A DNA stretch of 64,000 nt, taken from contig JANCRA010000019.1 of NCBI GenBank assembly GCA_024362935.1, positions 2,696,001 through 2,760,000 of the forward strand, read 5' to 3'. Source of the DNA: Setophaga petechia (taxonomy: Eukaryota; Chordata; Aves; Passeriformes; Parulidae). The position numbers and the translations under genes were made by a program. This document shows, piece after piece, positions 22,811 through 36,440 of the stretch. The number at the start of each line of letters is the position of its first letter. Within the stretch, counting starts at the first letter, position 1. Below the pieces are notes generated by a model. It had not been told where the DNA came from. It did no database searches and saw only the letters and a list, made by a program, of their open reading frames with translations.

Positions 22811-25800
22811 GACTTTGTGGTAGAAAATCTTCAAAGGATGTTGTTAACCTGTTTCTCAGACAGTAACATTTCCTTCATTGCTGGAAAAATGAGAATTTCT
22901 GCAACAAGCTGAGAAATAAGGAGTAGGAAACAATAGATGAAGTCAACTACTGAGTTTGGTGGGCTTTTTAGGCGTGATCTCTGTGTAAAAAATCCAATGC
23001 TGGAAAAGAAGGCATCAGTTAGACTGTTTCCATTAGGGACAGAGTAAGGTTATGTATTGATGAGTCTGAATGCATTCTTAAGCAACTGTTGGAAAAAGTT
23101 GAGCCCACAGGATACTTTCAGGTGACACCTCACATTATGAAGGTGTTTTCGGAGCCTGACTTGTACAATAAAGCAGCCGGCATATGGCTTACTTAGTCCA
23201 ACAAAATAAAGGCTAGGAGGGAATATGGTTACCCTTTGCCAGGGATTCAACTAAAAGGAGGCAAAAAAAGCTGTATAAAATAAAGAATAATATAATGAAT
23301 AGATAGATATACACTGACCATGAATACGGCTAAACCAAAACTTGTGAGGGTTCTAATGATATTTCAGAAAATTCTTGCAGTTGAGGTAACTGGGAGAAAA
23401 TTCTTCATAAATGCGAAACAAGAAGAATGTGTTGGCAGGCTATAACTGCCTGCAATAGGGAAGGACTGGATTTCATAAACCAGAACACTTCCTGTGAGAA
23501 AGATCCCCTGCTATCTTAGCAGCCCCATGAAGTTCTGCTTTCCCATGCGGAAATTTGAAGTCACCATTGTTTATCCCGAATCTGAGGGAAGATGGGGTGC
23601 TGGCATCTTCTGCTATTTTTCATGGGTCAGAGGCGATGATGTGTATGGGGGAACTCCAACACAGATAATGTAACATCAGCAGGCACAGACAAGTGCCTGC
23701 AGGCAGCTGTGTGTCTGTCCAGCTCTGGTCCCTCTGTCAGTGAGGCTGCTGGAGCGAGGACAATGGTGCTGTGTCCTGTGTCCTGTGATGGGTGCTGTAG
23801 CAGGGGGTGGACAGATGCATGCATGTGGGCCGCACACTGCTTTACAGATACACCTTAAGGCTTTGTCTTTGCTATAGAGCCTTCTCAATTTTCTGCTCTG
23901 AGGCTGTCCTTCTCAAAATAGCTTTCTTCAAAGGCAGACGATGCTGCAGCTGCCTGGAGCAGTTAGATTTACGTGTTAGTCTGGACTGATGGTGTTAACA
24001 AGGATGCTACATTAGCTCAGTCTTTACCCTCTGCTGTCTGTCAGGCCAACCAATTTCAATAAAAAAAGGCTCTCCATTGCATTTTGTACATTCGAGTGTT
24101 GATTTATGAGCCATGCGCAAGGCAGGATTCTAGCCAAATTCCTAGTGAGGCTCCAAATACCCGGGGTTACTGCTGCTCTCAGTGAGTTACAGTATCACTT
24201 TTCCTCATATTCCTATCCACAAGGGGACAGTCTTTCCATCTCTTACCACCGACTAAAACCATTTAAAAGTTAGCTCCTTGAAAAACTACCATTCAATGAA
24301 TGAAATTTATTTTTATAAAATACATGTTTCGTGCTTTAGAAAAAAGTTCCAGAACTTTATATATGTGATATTACTTTTCTTACAGGGCTAATCATAAGCA
24401 AAGTTAGTTTAATGAAGCTAATGGCTTGAAAATAATGACTGTGGCTACAAAATAATCAGTGCAAAGCGCAAAATGAAGTTTCCATTATGCTTATTGAGAT
24501 ATCTTTGGAAAAGAATGCATTTTCTTCACATTCAGCTTTTTTGATTGTTCACTGATATTTCTTGACTCTATTCAAAAACATGATCAATAATACTAGTAAT
24601 AAAGACATCATTTTAAGGGGGGGTTTTGTGGGAGATATTTGAATTTTCATACAGAAAAAATACTAGATTTATTATAATATAATGTTATAAAATGTTAGAT
24701 TATGAAAGCATCACATTAATTTTTCTTCAATATTTGTAAATTGTTCCAGTTGCTCTCATAGATATGATTCTTACATTTTTGCTTCTTACCTGAAACATTC
24801 AGTTTAGAAATAGCTGCTTAATTTACTCTGAGTACAGAATACTTTGGGCAAAGTAGATAATGCCATAATTTTAAATTTTCAAACTGCCCATACCTCCTAA
24901 TTTTCACTATGTGACATATAGCCACAATCTCTCCTGATAGGCTGATAAAGCAGCTGATTTTTCATAGAGTCAAACCCCCACAAAAGTGAGCCAATTCCTC
25001 ACTGCAGTTACAGAAAGTACTGTAAAGTGCTCTGAATGCAGGAAGGAACCAGAGAGATTCTTCAGCAAAATATTTAATGCAAACCATGCAGCATAATCTT
25101 GTCACTAAACCTACTTTGCACGTACTTTGCTAGCAACCATCATTAAAAAAAAAAGTTTAGGAGAAGAACATAAATATGAGCCAAAGGTGAAGAAGCATTC
25201 TTTTGAAACATAATAGTATTATTACAGATGCCCCAACCTCCTTAATAAATGAAGTTTCCTCCTTCATGAAGTAAAGCTGACAAAATATTGCAAAGTGGTT
25301 CAATGTATTCCATCTGAAATTATTTTGATGGAATATTAGAATACTAATGCAATTACAAATATTAGCAGCATATTCATGAAATTTTTCCTGAGCTGGAGAT
25401 ATAAGCTAAAAATGATAAAGAGAAGAAAGAGCGAGGCTTAACTTGGATTTAAAATGCTCAGTATTAAATCACTGCTCATGTCAAGATTACCCACTGAATA
25501 GATTCTCTTAAGTGACCAAAGTGGAACTTTTTGCTTTCATTTCTGTTAAGAGAAAACCACTTCTGAGTGGACAAAATTGAGGTAAATTACTCATGATAGG
25601 CAAAACAGGCTTCACTAATCCTTAAATGAAATTTCTAGGCCAACTGTAAAGCATTTTAATTGTTTAGGAGACAGGATTCTCTGTCAAACCAGTATATAAT
25701 TTTTAAGATTTCATCAGAGAATAGGTAATCTCTCTCTACACATCAGAGTGCCTCAAATGTATGGTTACTGATAAAAACAGCTGAAAAGTGATTGCGATGA

Positions 25801-26114
25801 GTTACCCATTGTTTGTAACAGCTCATGATCCACTTTGGATTTGCAATAGGTTTTAATTTTACTTCCTTCAACAGCACTACATTCTGCCTTGGTTCATTTT
25901 CCTCAATTCATGTATCCCTTGATATCTCTGGATTCAAAGCCATGTTTCTCAATATATTTGAAAGAGGCAGTGCTGTGGTCACAGTAACAGGCAATTTCAG
26001 CTGATTCAAGAACAGCAAGGAGAATAAATGAAAGATGTGAGGATTTCTGTAATCAGAAGGAGAGGTAATTGAGGCTAAGACAAATATTTTAGTTACAAAG
26101 ACAAGTAAGAACGA
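22811..26114. other. Intergenic DNA, nothing recognised
   Basis: A+T-rich DNA upstream of the Rab promoter. No exon, named repeat or structured element identified. Small open frames at 23627-23989 show no motif. Confidence 0.45.
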
Positions 26115-26460
26115 TTTTGATACATTACAAAGAAGTAGGGTCACAAGTCCTGCCAGAAGCTTGCTCCAGTGCAGGCTTCCCACAGGGTCATGGCCTCCTT
26201 CAGGCATCCACCTACTCCAACATGGATTCCTCCACAGTCTCTAGGTGGATTTCTGCTCCACCATGGATCTCCGTGGGCTGCAGGGACACAGCTGCCTCAC
26301 CATGATCTGCACCACAGGCTGCAGGGCAATCTCTTTCTGGTGCCTGGAGCACCTTCTCCCCCTTCTTCTGCACTGACCTTGGTGTCTGCAAAGTTGTTGC
26401 TCTCACATATTCTCACTCCTTTCTTTGGCTGTGGTTGACCATGGGCTCCCTCCACCGCCT
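26115..26460 (-). mobile_element. Probable high-copy avian repeat fragment (ERV-related?)
   Basis: Phrases such as 'tgaccttggtgtctgcaaag', 'ggtgcctggagcaccttctc' and 'catggatctccgtgggctgc' are familiar to me from a repeat seen in many songbird sequences, probably ERV-derived. I cannot name the family, and the orientation is uncertain. Frames on both strands here come from the repeat. Confidence 0.45.
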
Positions 26461-26464
26461 GCCT

Positions 26465-26852
26465 TCTTGACCTGGACAAACTTGGGAGAACTGTGGTTGT
26501 TCAGCCTGGAAAAAAGGCTTCATAGACACTGTCCAGTACCTCAAGAGGCTTTATGCAAAGGATGGGACATTTTATATGGGCAGATATTGACAGGACAAGG
26601 GGCAATGGTTTTAAACTGATAGAAGGCTGGTTTAGTTTAGGTGTTAGGAAGAAAAAGAGAATAGTGAAGCACTGAAACATGTTGTCCAGAGAAGTTGTGG
26701 ATGGCCCATGTCTGAAAGTGTTCAGGGACAGATTGGATTATTGCCAGGAGCAACCTGGTATAATGAATGGCAGCCCTGCCAGGGCAGGGCTTGGAATGAG
26801 AGGACCTTTAAGGCCCCTTCCAACCCAAACCATTCTGTGGATCTGTGATTAA
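26465..26852 (+). mobile_element. CR1 LINE 3' fragment, plus orientation
   Basis: Contains 'gtggttgttcagcctggaaa', 'taggtgttaggaagaaaaag', 'aaggccccttccaacccaaa' and ends 'ccattctgtggatctgtgat', the typical CR1 3' end. 5'-truncated. It directly follows the repeat fragment at 26115-26460. Confidence 0.92.
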
Positions 26853-29800
26853 CACTGTTGTCCCCAGGTGTGCTACCACCATCGCTGATGGGCTCAGCCT
26901 TTGCCAGCTGCAGGTCCGTTTTGGAGCAAGCTGGCATTGACTCTGTTGGATATGGGAGAAGCTTATATCAGCTTCTTATGAAAGCCACCCATGTGGCCCA
27001 CCCCACCTACAAAAACCTGGCTCGATACAGAAGATATCTTGGTAAAAACACAGGAATTGCCACAGGAATCTCTATTATTTGAAAAAAAAAACAAACTTGG
27101 GAAGCATCCTCCTATCACAAAAAGAGCCCTGTAATAGGAAGAGGAGTGAAAAGAAATGTTATCATTGAGATATTAGGAGTAGGAGGAAGACACTAAGTAC
27201 ATGTGCTTATTCTGATTTTTCTTAGCACCTGTAATGTCAGGAGCAGTGTGGACTGAGGGAGATGATTGATCTCTAAATCAGGGGGATGGAGAATAGAAAA
27301 TTAGAGCAGATGTAGAGGTGAAGGACTGAATTCATCCTCGCAGGGGCCTTTAGGAATTATTTCCTACAGCAGTTTTAGAGGATCTAAATGGAGTATGTGG
27401 CTTAGAGAGGTCACAAACTGAAGGCCAAGCAGCCGTGACAGTCATCTTTGAAGGTAAGCTTTGACGTACTCTTCCGATTACTTTTTTTACCCAGTGATGG
27501 AAACAAATAGGAAACCATGCAAGCAGACTGCTTATAGATGAGCCTGAGAATACACAGACTACATCTGTATCACCTTCAGTAGAAATATCCATATTTCAGT
27601 TCAAGTTCACCAAGCGAAGTTGCTAGAGGAGTAAACCAGTGAAAATGCTCCATCTATCCAGTAGGTATTAGCTCATTTCCCCTGGCTGTCACTCACTGGC
27701 TTGCTCTTGTCTCCATGTGTTGGACCACAGTTGGTCCTGCTAACTCCCATGCCACATGCTCCTCTTCTATATCCAGACTCGTTATTCCAGCTATGAGGTG
27801 ACTGTCAGCCCATCACAGATAGTTGAGGACACAGCCCTGCTGCCTTTGGTGGAGCAGGGCTTTTGGAGAGGAGGTGTTGGTAGTTGCTGATGGTGGTGTT
27901 TAATCCTCTGAACCTTGATTAGCAAACTGTAAGGTAGCTGGCAGCTCTCCAGACAATTCAGCTTTCAATGGCAGGAGTCTCCATACATGTCCAAAAGCAT
28001 CCAGCTTCCCCAAAACTACATACAAATGGCAACATGAACTTGCATCCTCTCCTTTTCATCCTGGTGAGGAGCTCTCTCATCTGGACTGTACCATTCCCCT
28101 GTGGAACTGCCTAATTCCATTCGCCTTCAGATCTGATGGCTCCATCTCCAGTCCCCACTAGTTATGGAACAAAAAGCTGGGACTGGGTTGGGTGTACTCA
28201 GAGCTGGGTATTTTTAAAATGCTCTAGAGATTTGAAGCCACCTTCTCCAAGTGGCCTCATGGTTTTGGTTAGTGGAGGTTATCTGAATGACTGTCTGGAG
28301 CAGGCAGTGGTTTTTAATTTATTTTTCAGTGACTGTTTTCTGATTTAATGGAGGTTGCTGAGTTTATACTTGTTGTCACTAGTCTGACTATATCTTCCTA
28401 TATATCAAAAGCGTGCAGAGTTGCAGATAGATCTTTTTATGTATCATATAAATCTATTTAAGTGAATAAATAAATAAACATTTCCAGAACATAATAAGAG
28501 TGAAAGATTGTGTTGATGCTATTAGGAGTAGAAATATTTTGGAAGTACCATTATCAAATCATCTGTGAAAAATGCCACATAGACATGAACATGCATAACC
28601 CCCAGAGAGTATGTTTTCCTTGGGATAAATGTCAAAAATTCAGGCCTTTGTTTTCATTTAAGTATCTGACATACTCTTCAAATCCACAGTGCTTGGCAAA
28701 TACCAAAGCATCTTCCACTAATGGTAAAAAGATTTAAATTTCATTTTATTTATATTTAGCCTTCTGAAAGCAAAGTAGGGAATAATAAGATTATTTGATG
28801 CCTAGTTCCTATAGACTTTTTTCCCTGGAAAAGTCTGGTAGAAGAATAAGGCAAAATCAGTAGTACAGTACCCTAATCTGTTGTAGATAATCTAATTTAT
28901 GTTGCTATGTATCATGTTAATGACTCTAAACCAATGTGCACATTATATTTCTTTTTCATTTGCAATTTGGGATTCTCAAAATAGGAGATACAGAGACAAG
29001 GATAACCCATATTTTCCATAAGAGATTCATGGAAACTGAAAAATAAGGTCTTTTAATATCTTTCATGGTAACTGTTTTTCTTGGCTTAAGTGTAGGTTTT
29101 AAAAAATGGTGCTCATTGTTTTGCTTGTAGTTCTTTCATGCATGAACAATCATGCTGATGATGCATTTACTTCAAGTGAATTTTCCAATTGAAAAAGTGT
29201 TCTTGAGTAGTTTAAGTACTATGAATCACCAAGACCTCATCTAAGTCCCATAAAAACACTGGCTGCAGAAAACAGCCTTGGAAAGAAGACATATTGGGAT
29301 TGTACTGCATGATTCAGCTGAAGGGAAGTATATTTGGTCAACACAGAAGAAGCTGAGGAACCTGACAGTTCTGTAAAAATGAAATTATAATATGCTAGAC
29401 AGACAGAAACTAACTGCTGCAGCCCCCTCTTATATGCCTCTCTTGTTCCTCATAGGTTTAAAGCAGTAATTCTAAATGTGAGAACCTCAGCCCTTGAAGC
29501 ACAGGATTTTTGTGGGGCATATTGCATTCTTTTCCTCTTTCTTAACTTGTTTCACTATTGTCTTTCTTTCTCCCTAGTTTCCCTTGTAGTCGGACTGCTG
29601 GTAGTATTTCTGATACAATGTTTTCTTAGTGTTAACAAATGCAGTCTATTTATTTCTTACATAATAACATGTTGACTGAAACAACTTCGAGTCCTAAGTA
29701 TTTGTCAGGGAAACATTAGTGATTTTTCAGTTCTTATTCAGCTTTTATTTAAGGCTACTTTTGAAAGCAGATAAACTATTCAGTAAATTATAGTGTTTGA

Positions 29801-32350
29801 AAATTATAAACTGTTTAATGATAACTTCAAAATATTAATCTATTGCCTTAGATTTTTTTTTTAAATTTATGATGTAACTTAAGGTTACAAGTTCTTAACA
29901 GTATCTTAAATATGTTGGGAGTTTAAAAAATTTAATGTAGCTTTCTGTATCTTGCAGAGTGATGTATTGTCTTAAGTTAGCAACACAAGTGCAATGGGTT
30001 TCCTTATGCTTGGAATTTTTGTCAGGATCCAAGGCTTTGGGGCCCAGATCTGGTCACAGATTGATGAGCCCTCTGGTGCTGCTGTAAAGGCTGAGAGGGT
30101 CACTGTGGCCACACCACCTCTTCAGCTTGCTGCCATTTATGCAGATGCAGTTGCTTGCTGCTGGAGTAGATGGCTTCCGTGTTGCCCTGGTGAAAAAAAG
30201 TATTTTTGCCCACATGAAGCCATGTAAAACATCTACATTTTGGTTGTTTTTCCAAGAATATTTGGTTACAGTTAAAGATGTTTAGTAAGAGCCTAGGGGA
30301 CTTTGCACAAGAAGTCTAGCCAGCAGTTCTGACAGGCTGACCGCTGATACCCAGTATCCGTTTGTGATTGGCAGTGCTCCTTGGAAATCTGGAACCAGAG
30401 TGCCTGAAATGCACCTTTAGGGTAGAAGATGCCTGAGAAAATTTGATGGTTTATCTCATGTTTTATTTTTTGGTTACATCATTAATGCACAAACCTTACC
30501 TTAGGGATTAGCATTCTTGTGCTGTTCTTTGAGATAAAGCACTTGGTGAAAGTAAAATGTAATTAATGTAATCACACCCTCTGATGAATTATTAGAACAA
30601 TAACTGTAAAACAAGAAAGAATAAATAAATTGCCTTTTGGTCTCTACAGCTTCCTAAGCAACAGGGATGGTATCTTCCCCTTCCTGTCTAAAAAATATTA
30701 AAAATACCTTGAAGGTGGTATGCAAGGGAGAGAAGCTATATGAAACATGAATGCTTACTACCCATTGAAGAGAGAAAAAACCAGAAGGTGCAGTTTTACC
30801 ACAAAGGTATGAAATAATCAATGCTCACTTCTAACTCAGTCTAACCTTCTTGAAGGCATGCCTCCCTTAAGTAAAAGCGATGTTTAATTCAAGAACATTT
30901 TCTTTGATTTAGAGTTAAAAAAACCCCAAACTTTCATCCAGGTCCCCACACACACACAAAGGTGAAGGAGTGATTGTGCGCGTCATTTGAAATATTGATC
31001 AAGCAGTTGAAAATTATTTGGAGAGAGAGTAAAAAATGTTGAGAAAGGCCGTATGTGCCTTGTTTAGCAAAACAGACTCTTGCAGTGGGACACACAGGTT
31101 GTACACCTGTGCATGACAAGCTCTCTTCCATTCCAACAGAAAGCACATTATAGTTTTGCACTTCTGTAATAATTCATGTTCACAGTTTGCCTGGAAATCT
31201 TTAATAGAGAGAACAATGCAATGAAATTGGTGCTTTCTTGGGCAGCACCATTCTGCTCAATATTATTATTCCTAACCTTCTCTGGTTATTTGTACGCCAA
31301 AAATTTTGAAGTCACTGTTAGGGCTTTTTAAAGGAGCATAGCTGAGGAAGCTGATGTTGTTCTGCCCAGTGTGGCACAGACAGAGCATTTTCCCCATATG
31401 CTACTCTTGAAAACAAGTAGTTTAGGTCACTAAAAAAAAAAAAAATCACCAAAGTTATTAGAAAAAGCAGGTTTTAATATTGATTTGCAAAAGTGTGGCT
31501 TAACAGAGTTCATGGCAAGGTTCACTCTATTACTCACTACAGAAAAGAAGAATACAAAAGAAAGTCAGTTTAGAATCAATTTAGAATGATTTACACTGAG
31601 ACTGAGGATGCAAAAGGGTAAGAATGCAATAAGGTAAGGGAGACCCTTCTGTTACGTCACAAAGTTCAAGGAGGACTCCTTTGCTTTCTAAACTCCTGAA
31701 AGATCCAAGATGTAGCTAAATCCAATCTAAGTCCCATATTTGACCAACGATTCTAAAGGGCTTAGCAGCACATAATTATTGATTACTATTTATAAAGTGA
31801 TCCTACAGGATTTACTACACTCACAACAAACTACTTAATTATAGATTAAGGATGACAACATTCATACTATGCATGTTAGAGGGAATTTGGATCAATTCAC
31901 AAATGTATATACACAGATGCAGAGGTATATATATGTATATATATAGGTACCTGTTAAAAATTCCCCTTAAGTTCAGTGAAATACTCCTGTTGAAGGTCTG
32001 TGCACTGCACTTCTCAAAGGGTGAGGGCTGAGTATTGGAAAAGTGGAGGGTATCAGCCCATGCCCCATCAGCTTTTTGTGATGGTCCTTCAAGTATCACA
32101 AACTTGAGAGTTTGTGCACTCTGAGAGGCATCCCTCTCAGACAGAGGTACTGTCCACTACAGTCCATCAGTGTTCAAAGGACCTCACTTATATCCCCTGT
32201 TTATAGGTCACAAAATGACTGACTTTAATCAGTATGGCCATAATCCTGGCCAAACCCCAAGTCAATAACTACTGAAGTCTGATAACAATGGTGCCATTCC
32301 ACTTTGGCTACAATTCAGCTCAGTAATGTTCCAACGCTGTCAGGGCATAA
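26853..32350. other. Intergenic DNA, little recognised
   Basis: Mostly unique-looking A+T-rich sequence. It has an A run at 31431-31445 and a TA-rich simple stretch near 31926-31945. No gene supported on either strand. Confidence 0.4.
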
Positions 32351-32379
32351 TTGATTATCCCTTGTATTCCACCTTGGTC

Positions 32380-32525
32380 AGGAAATGGATGTCCTCTGTA
32401 TGAACAGGGCCGCTCCCAGCTGTGCAATTCAAGTAATTCTGGTCTGGTCAGGGAATGCTTTACAGCCCAGCTCGTACAGTCAAGGGACGCTTCACTGCCC
32501 TGCTGGTATGGTCAAGGCTTAATGG
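32380..32525. repeat. Possible degenerate tandem repeat
   Basis: The word 'ggtcagg(a/g)aatg' and variants ('gtcaagggacg', 'ggtcaaggc') recur about every 35-60 bases with similar flanks ('acagggc', 'acagccc', 'ctgccctgctgg'). This may be a decayed minisatellite or part of an LTR. Weak. Confidence 0.3.
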
Positions 32526-33084
32526 GAGTTGCTGAAGTTACAGAGCAGGTCCAAGGGGACTGTGAGGGTGTGGGAAATGCACCACCACAACCCACATCAT
32601 GACTTAAAGTCAATTCGTCTTGCTCCACAGAGTGGTGATGGGGTCACCTCCTGCCTCTGGGCCTATAAAGGAATTCATGCCATATTCCAGTTGTAATTTG
32701 AGGGAAATTTTTGGTTGTTACGTAATTATTTAGGTTTTATTAAACATGATTGAGTAGTATTGCATATGTAAGGAGGACTTTGCAGCTGTGCCACCCATCT
32801 AGCTATTTTCCACACTCTGTAAAATAACAAGCATAATATGAGATAAATAAATAAAATTACAATGGTATTCAATTTAGGGCTCCTTTTGGCAATGAGAGCC
32901 ATACAAATAAAGTATCCTACTAGTGATGTTCTCCATCCTTCTCTGCTTTTTCTAGGACAGAGTATGTATCTTCTGTGGTGTAATGCACAATGCTTAGATT
33001 CCTATGTCCATGGTTTTAGACATGTATATTGTGCTTTTTGACGCAGGTCATCATTTTCTAGTAGTTTCTTCACCAAGATAAAAT

Positions 33085-34200
33085 TCATGCCAGTGGTGGT
33101 AAATCTTGATGTGAGATGCAGTTAATTTGCAACAATTGGTGGGTTGTGACAGGAGCTGAATGATTAAAATTGCATCTAAATTTGGTAAAATTACAGACAC
33201 AGATATTTGACTGATTGCTTGTCTCTACAGTGGTGTTATCTCTAAGTATAGAATCACAAAGAGTTCTCCAAATACCCAAAATCCAATTCTGACATATACA
33301 AGTACAATTTTGGGATTTCATCAGGATGCATTTCAAAATTACAAACAATTTGTTCAGTGTCAAATAGAGACCCTTGGGTCTTAAGGGTATTACTTTCACA
33401 AATAAATCCCTGTTGTTTCTGAGCAACAGAGGCACCAACATCAACAGCTTTGTGCCAGTTTTCTTGGCCCCATAGTCTATGTTCTACCTGATATAGTTCC
33501 ATGCTGATTTAATCCCATCACAATGATTAGCTTTATGGTGTATCCCAAAGTATTGTCAAAATTGTATCTCCTTCAGGTCCATTTAAAGATGGAATTTATT
33601 GGTTGTCATTTTCCTTTGTGTAAACTCATTCCTGCCTACATATGAAGTTATTGTGTAGTGCTACTGCTGATATATTTAGATCAGGCATAGCTACATTTAG
33701 AATTGCATATGCATCAACCCATAGACACCCTGTTGTACACAAATTCCACATTTTGTGCTTAACAATAATGAAATCAAATAATAGTTCTACACTATGTTTA
33801 TCCAGAGGCAAGGGTTGTGTAAAAGTAAAAGTGAACCAATGGTCTGGTTCTGACAATTTATAGAAAGACTTCTCATTATTTCTTGGTTTGAAAAAATCAG
33901 TATAGTGTTTATTAATCTTGATGGGACTTTCTGCAGTAGAGCCGTTGATTGCCCAATGCCCTATTTTTATTTTTTATCTCCTCTCCTAGTATTACAATTA
34001 TTATTATTCCAATTATTTTCCCATGAAATGTCTTCCATCTTCACGTATCTTCTAAATATACCTCATTTCAATGTATAAACAAAGTAGTAAGGCTTAAGCT
34101 TGCCTTATCTTTTGGCAGGATTCCCCAATGTTCCAGTATAATGCAGTGCATGATCCCAAGGCTTTTGTGTTTGATCTGGAGGGATTATATTTTCTCAATC
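33085..34200 (-). pseudogene. Env-like retroviral remnant
   Basis: Downstream of integrase, two overlapping open stretches (33254-33502 and 33085-33444) give LYQVEHRLWGQENWHKAV and QQGFICESNTLKTQ with DTEQIVCNFEMHPDE. They are in different frames, so the region is frameshifted. The position and the cysteine-containing blocks fit an avian ERV env surface or transmembrane region from memory. No function is possible in this state. Confidence 0.5.
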
Positions 34201-34325
34201 AAGTGGAAAACCGAGACTGAGTTTGGGCTATACAGCTATTTTCATTGCTATCAATATAAAGATATATATATCTGCTGTAAAAGAAAAGAAATAAAAGGTT
34301 TTGATGGGGAAAGTAGAATTGGTTA

Positions 34326-35060
34326 TCACTTTTGTGATGCAGGATAAATCCACTGTGCATTGATTCTGTATTTTTCAACACTCCTATCAGTAGCTTCCCA
34401 TGCAAGTAAGCCATAGGGTCTAGTCAGAGCCACAGGCACAGTTCCTATTTGTGGTAAATTTACCATATTAGGTTGTCCTGGCTGTAATGCTATCTGATAT
34501 TTTCTACAAGTGGAAGGTAAAGCACCAAGTTCAGCTTTTGAGAGAGAGAATGCTTGACTCGCAGATTGCCGATTATTCAATTGATGAAGCACTTTGGAAA
34601 GTCAGGTATCCCACTGAACATTACGTGTCTTAAGGCTCCTTTACAATAATCCTTAGGTCTTTCTACCATCCCATTTTATTTGGGGTAATTTGGAGTGTGT
34701 AATACCCATTGAATTTCTTCTTGTTTGGCCCATTCTTCCACCTTTGCACATGAGAAGTGTGGGTGGGTATCACATTATGGGGAGTAAGTAGGCTCAATAA
34801 CCAAGATTATAACCCCTGCACTTTCATCCATCATCCTTTCAGCACTTAGTCACTGTTGGTAAACTGGAAGACTACTTCTGCACCCTGTGAGGATAGGTTG
34901 GTATCCTACAGAGGATTTGAATGGCCTGATCCAATCAATTTGCCATGTAGACCATAATGTTTTCTCCTGATTGATGCTTTAGCAGGGTGATCTGGTTGTA
35001 TTTTAAGCTGCATTGATGGCATTCTATAAGAGTAGCTCGACAAGCTTTTAAGCCTTTGGT
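34326..35060 (-). pseudogene. Retroviral integrase remnant
   Basis: The core shows WQIDWI (first catalytic Asp region) near 34950, the DTHPHFS block near 34770, and EEWAKQEEIQW...HTPNYP with a stop, then NGMVERPK near 34660. Part of the C-terminal domain is readable in the open stretch 34326-34592 (PGQPNMVNLPQIGTVP, RPYGLLAWEA, INAQWIYPAS). Several stops and frame changes interrupt it. Confidence 0.85.
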
Positions 35061-35229
35061 CTGTGTAGCAATAACGTGCTGATTTGCCATTGTGACCTAA
35101 TCTCTGATGTGACTATTCTCCCAACAGATACTACCCAGGATTTAAAGAGTTCCCTATTTATATCTCCCTAATTTTAGTCAAATCATCCACCTTTTCATAG
35201 CAGTTTGTGCCTGGTTTATTACCCTTGGC

Positions 35230-35600
35230 ATGAGCTTTCACCCATCCCAATCTGAATCATGTTTTCTGTCTATATCAAGAAGTAATTGCCAGTCTTGAGT
35301 TCTCCAAAATGAAGATCTGCCTACTTCCCAGTTCAGATACTTCCATTGACTGAACCATTGTGTGGTGCTTATCTACACAGCACAGGACTCCACGTATATA
35401 TTTTTTCCTCCATTTTGTGCTTCCAAAATAACTGCCCTTCATTTTCCTACTTGTGTACTACCTGCGCCTTCTTCTATTTTTTGTTTGCCAGTGTTAATGT
35501 TTAGTGCAGCAGCCTTACATTGCCATTTACCATTTATCTTTTTTGCTGAAGCATCAGTGAAACACTTTGAAATAGGTTACTGGAAGTACCCTGTTCAGCA
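35230..35600 (-). pseudogene. Retroviral RNase H remnant
   Basis: On the minus strand a stretch reads FTDAS followed by NGKWQCKAAALNI and EEGAGSTQVG, then a stop. The order TDxS, W..KA, E..E matches retroviral RNase H. It lies between the RT and integrase remnants, as expected. Confidence 0.75.
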
Positions 35601-35972
35601 AATCCCCATTCTGTTATGACAGGGTCATGGAGGTATACTGGTCCTAGTGATTGATGGTTTTAATTCCTGCATTAAGGTTTTGACTGCCTCTTCATGTTCC
35701 AAATTCCACCTCCACAGTTTTCCCATTCATAAAAGCAAATACAATGTGCAAGCAGTGGTAGAAAATCCAGATACTTGTTTTCTCCCAAGTTCTCATTAAC
35801 TTTTGTAACTCTTTCCTAGACTGGGATGACTGCAGCTGTTCTGTTTTTCTTAAGGTGTTTTCTTACTGCACTGCCTGCTATTCACCAAGTACCCAGAGTC
35901 TTTGCTTCTTCACTTGGCCCTTGACATGTGTTTCTGGTGAGGTCTCACCTTCTTTATGCAGGGCTTGCACTG

Positions 35973-36400
35973 TTACTGATGCTTCCTCATCTTTTCAGGC
36001 AAATCTCCTGCAATTACAATATCATCTATATTAACATAATGTTGCATTTGAGGAAGTGAGACTGTCTGTAAAAGTTCCGCAAGTTCAGCAAGCACAGCAT
36101 GGGCAATGGTGGGTGAATGTTTATACCTCCATGGGAGTCTGCTAAAGGTACACTGGACACCTTCCCAAGTAAAAGCAAATTTCTCTTTATTGTCTTCCTG
36201 AAAGGGGACCATAAAGATCATATATTTTCTATCCAGTGCTGCCATCCATGCATGTGTGGCTACCTGTAGTGTGGCTGCTGGGTTTGCAGCATTGGGTACT
36301 GCAGCTTTTAGTGGGGCCATGTTGGTATTTAAGCATCAATAATCCATAGAAAGTCATCATCTTGTTTTCAAATTGATGAAACCAATGGAGACAGTCTGTC
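35973..36400 (-). pseudogene. pol: Retroviral reverse transcriptase remnant
   Basis: A 115-residue open stretch (35973-36320) has recognisable RT blocks: KFAFTWEGVQCTFSRLPW, HSPTIAHAVLAEL, and the catalytic motif as YVNIDDI, in which the usual YVDD-type core is disturbed by inserted or changed residues. An in-frame TGA lies immediately upstream, in the block that precedes the open stretch. Non-functional. Confidence 0.88.
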
Positions 36401-36440
36401 TTTTTTTCAAATAAACTATAACTTCATAAATTCTGCTTCA

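Larger units (their letters stand above)
33000..36440 (-). mobile_element. Decayed endogenous retrovirus (pol-env part)
   Basis: Minus-strand reading gives, in retroviral order, reverse transcriptase (35973-36400), RNase H (about 35230-35600), integrase (34326-35060) and an env-like stretch (about 33085-34200). All are broken by stops and frame changes; none can make a protein. No gag region and no clear flanking LTR pair could be recognised. The class is not certain: RT and RNase H look like avian class I/III (gamma- or ERV-L-like) elements. It lies in the KLHL14-Rab intergenic region, on the same strand as both genes. Confidence 0.82.
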
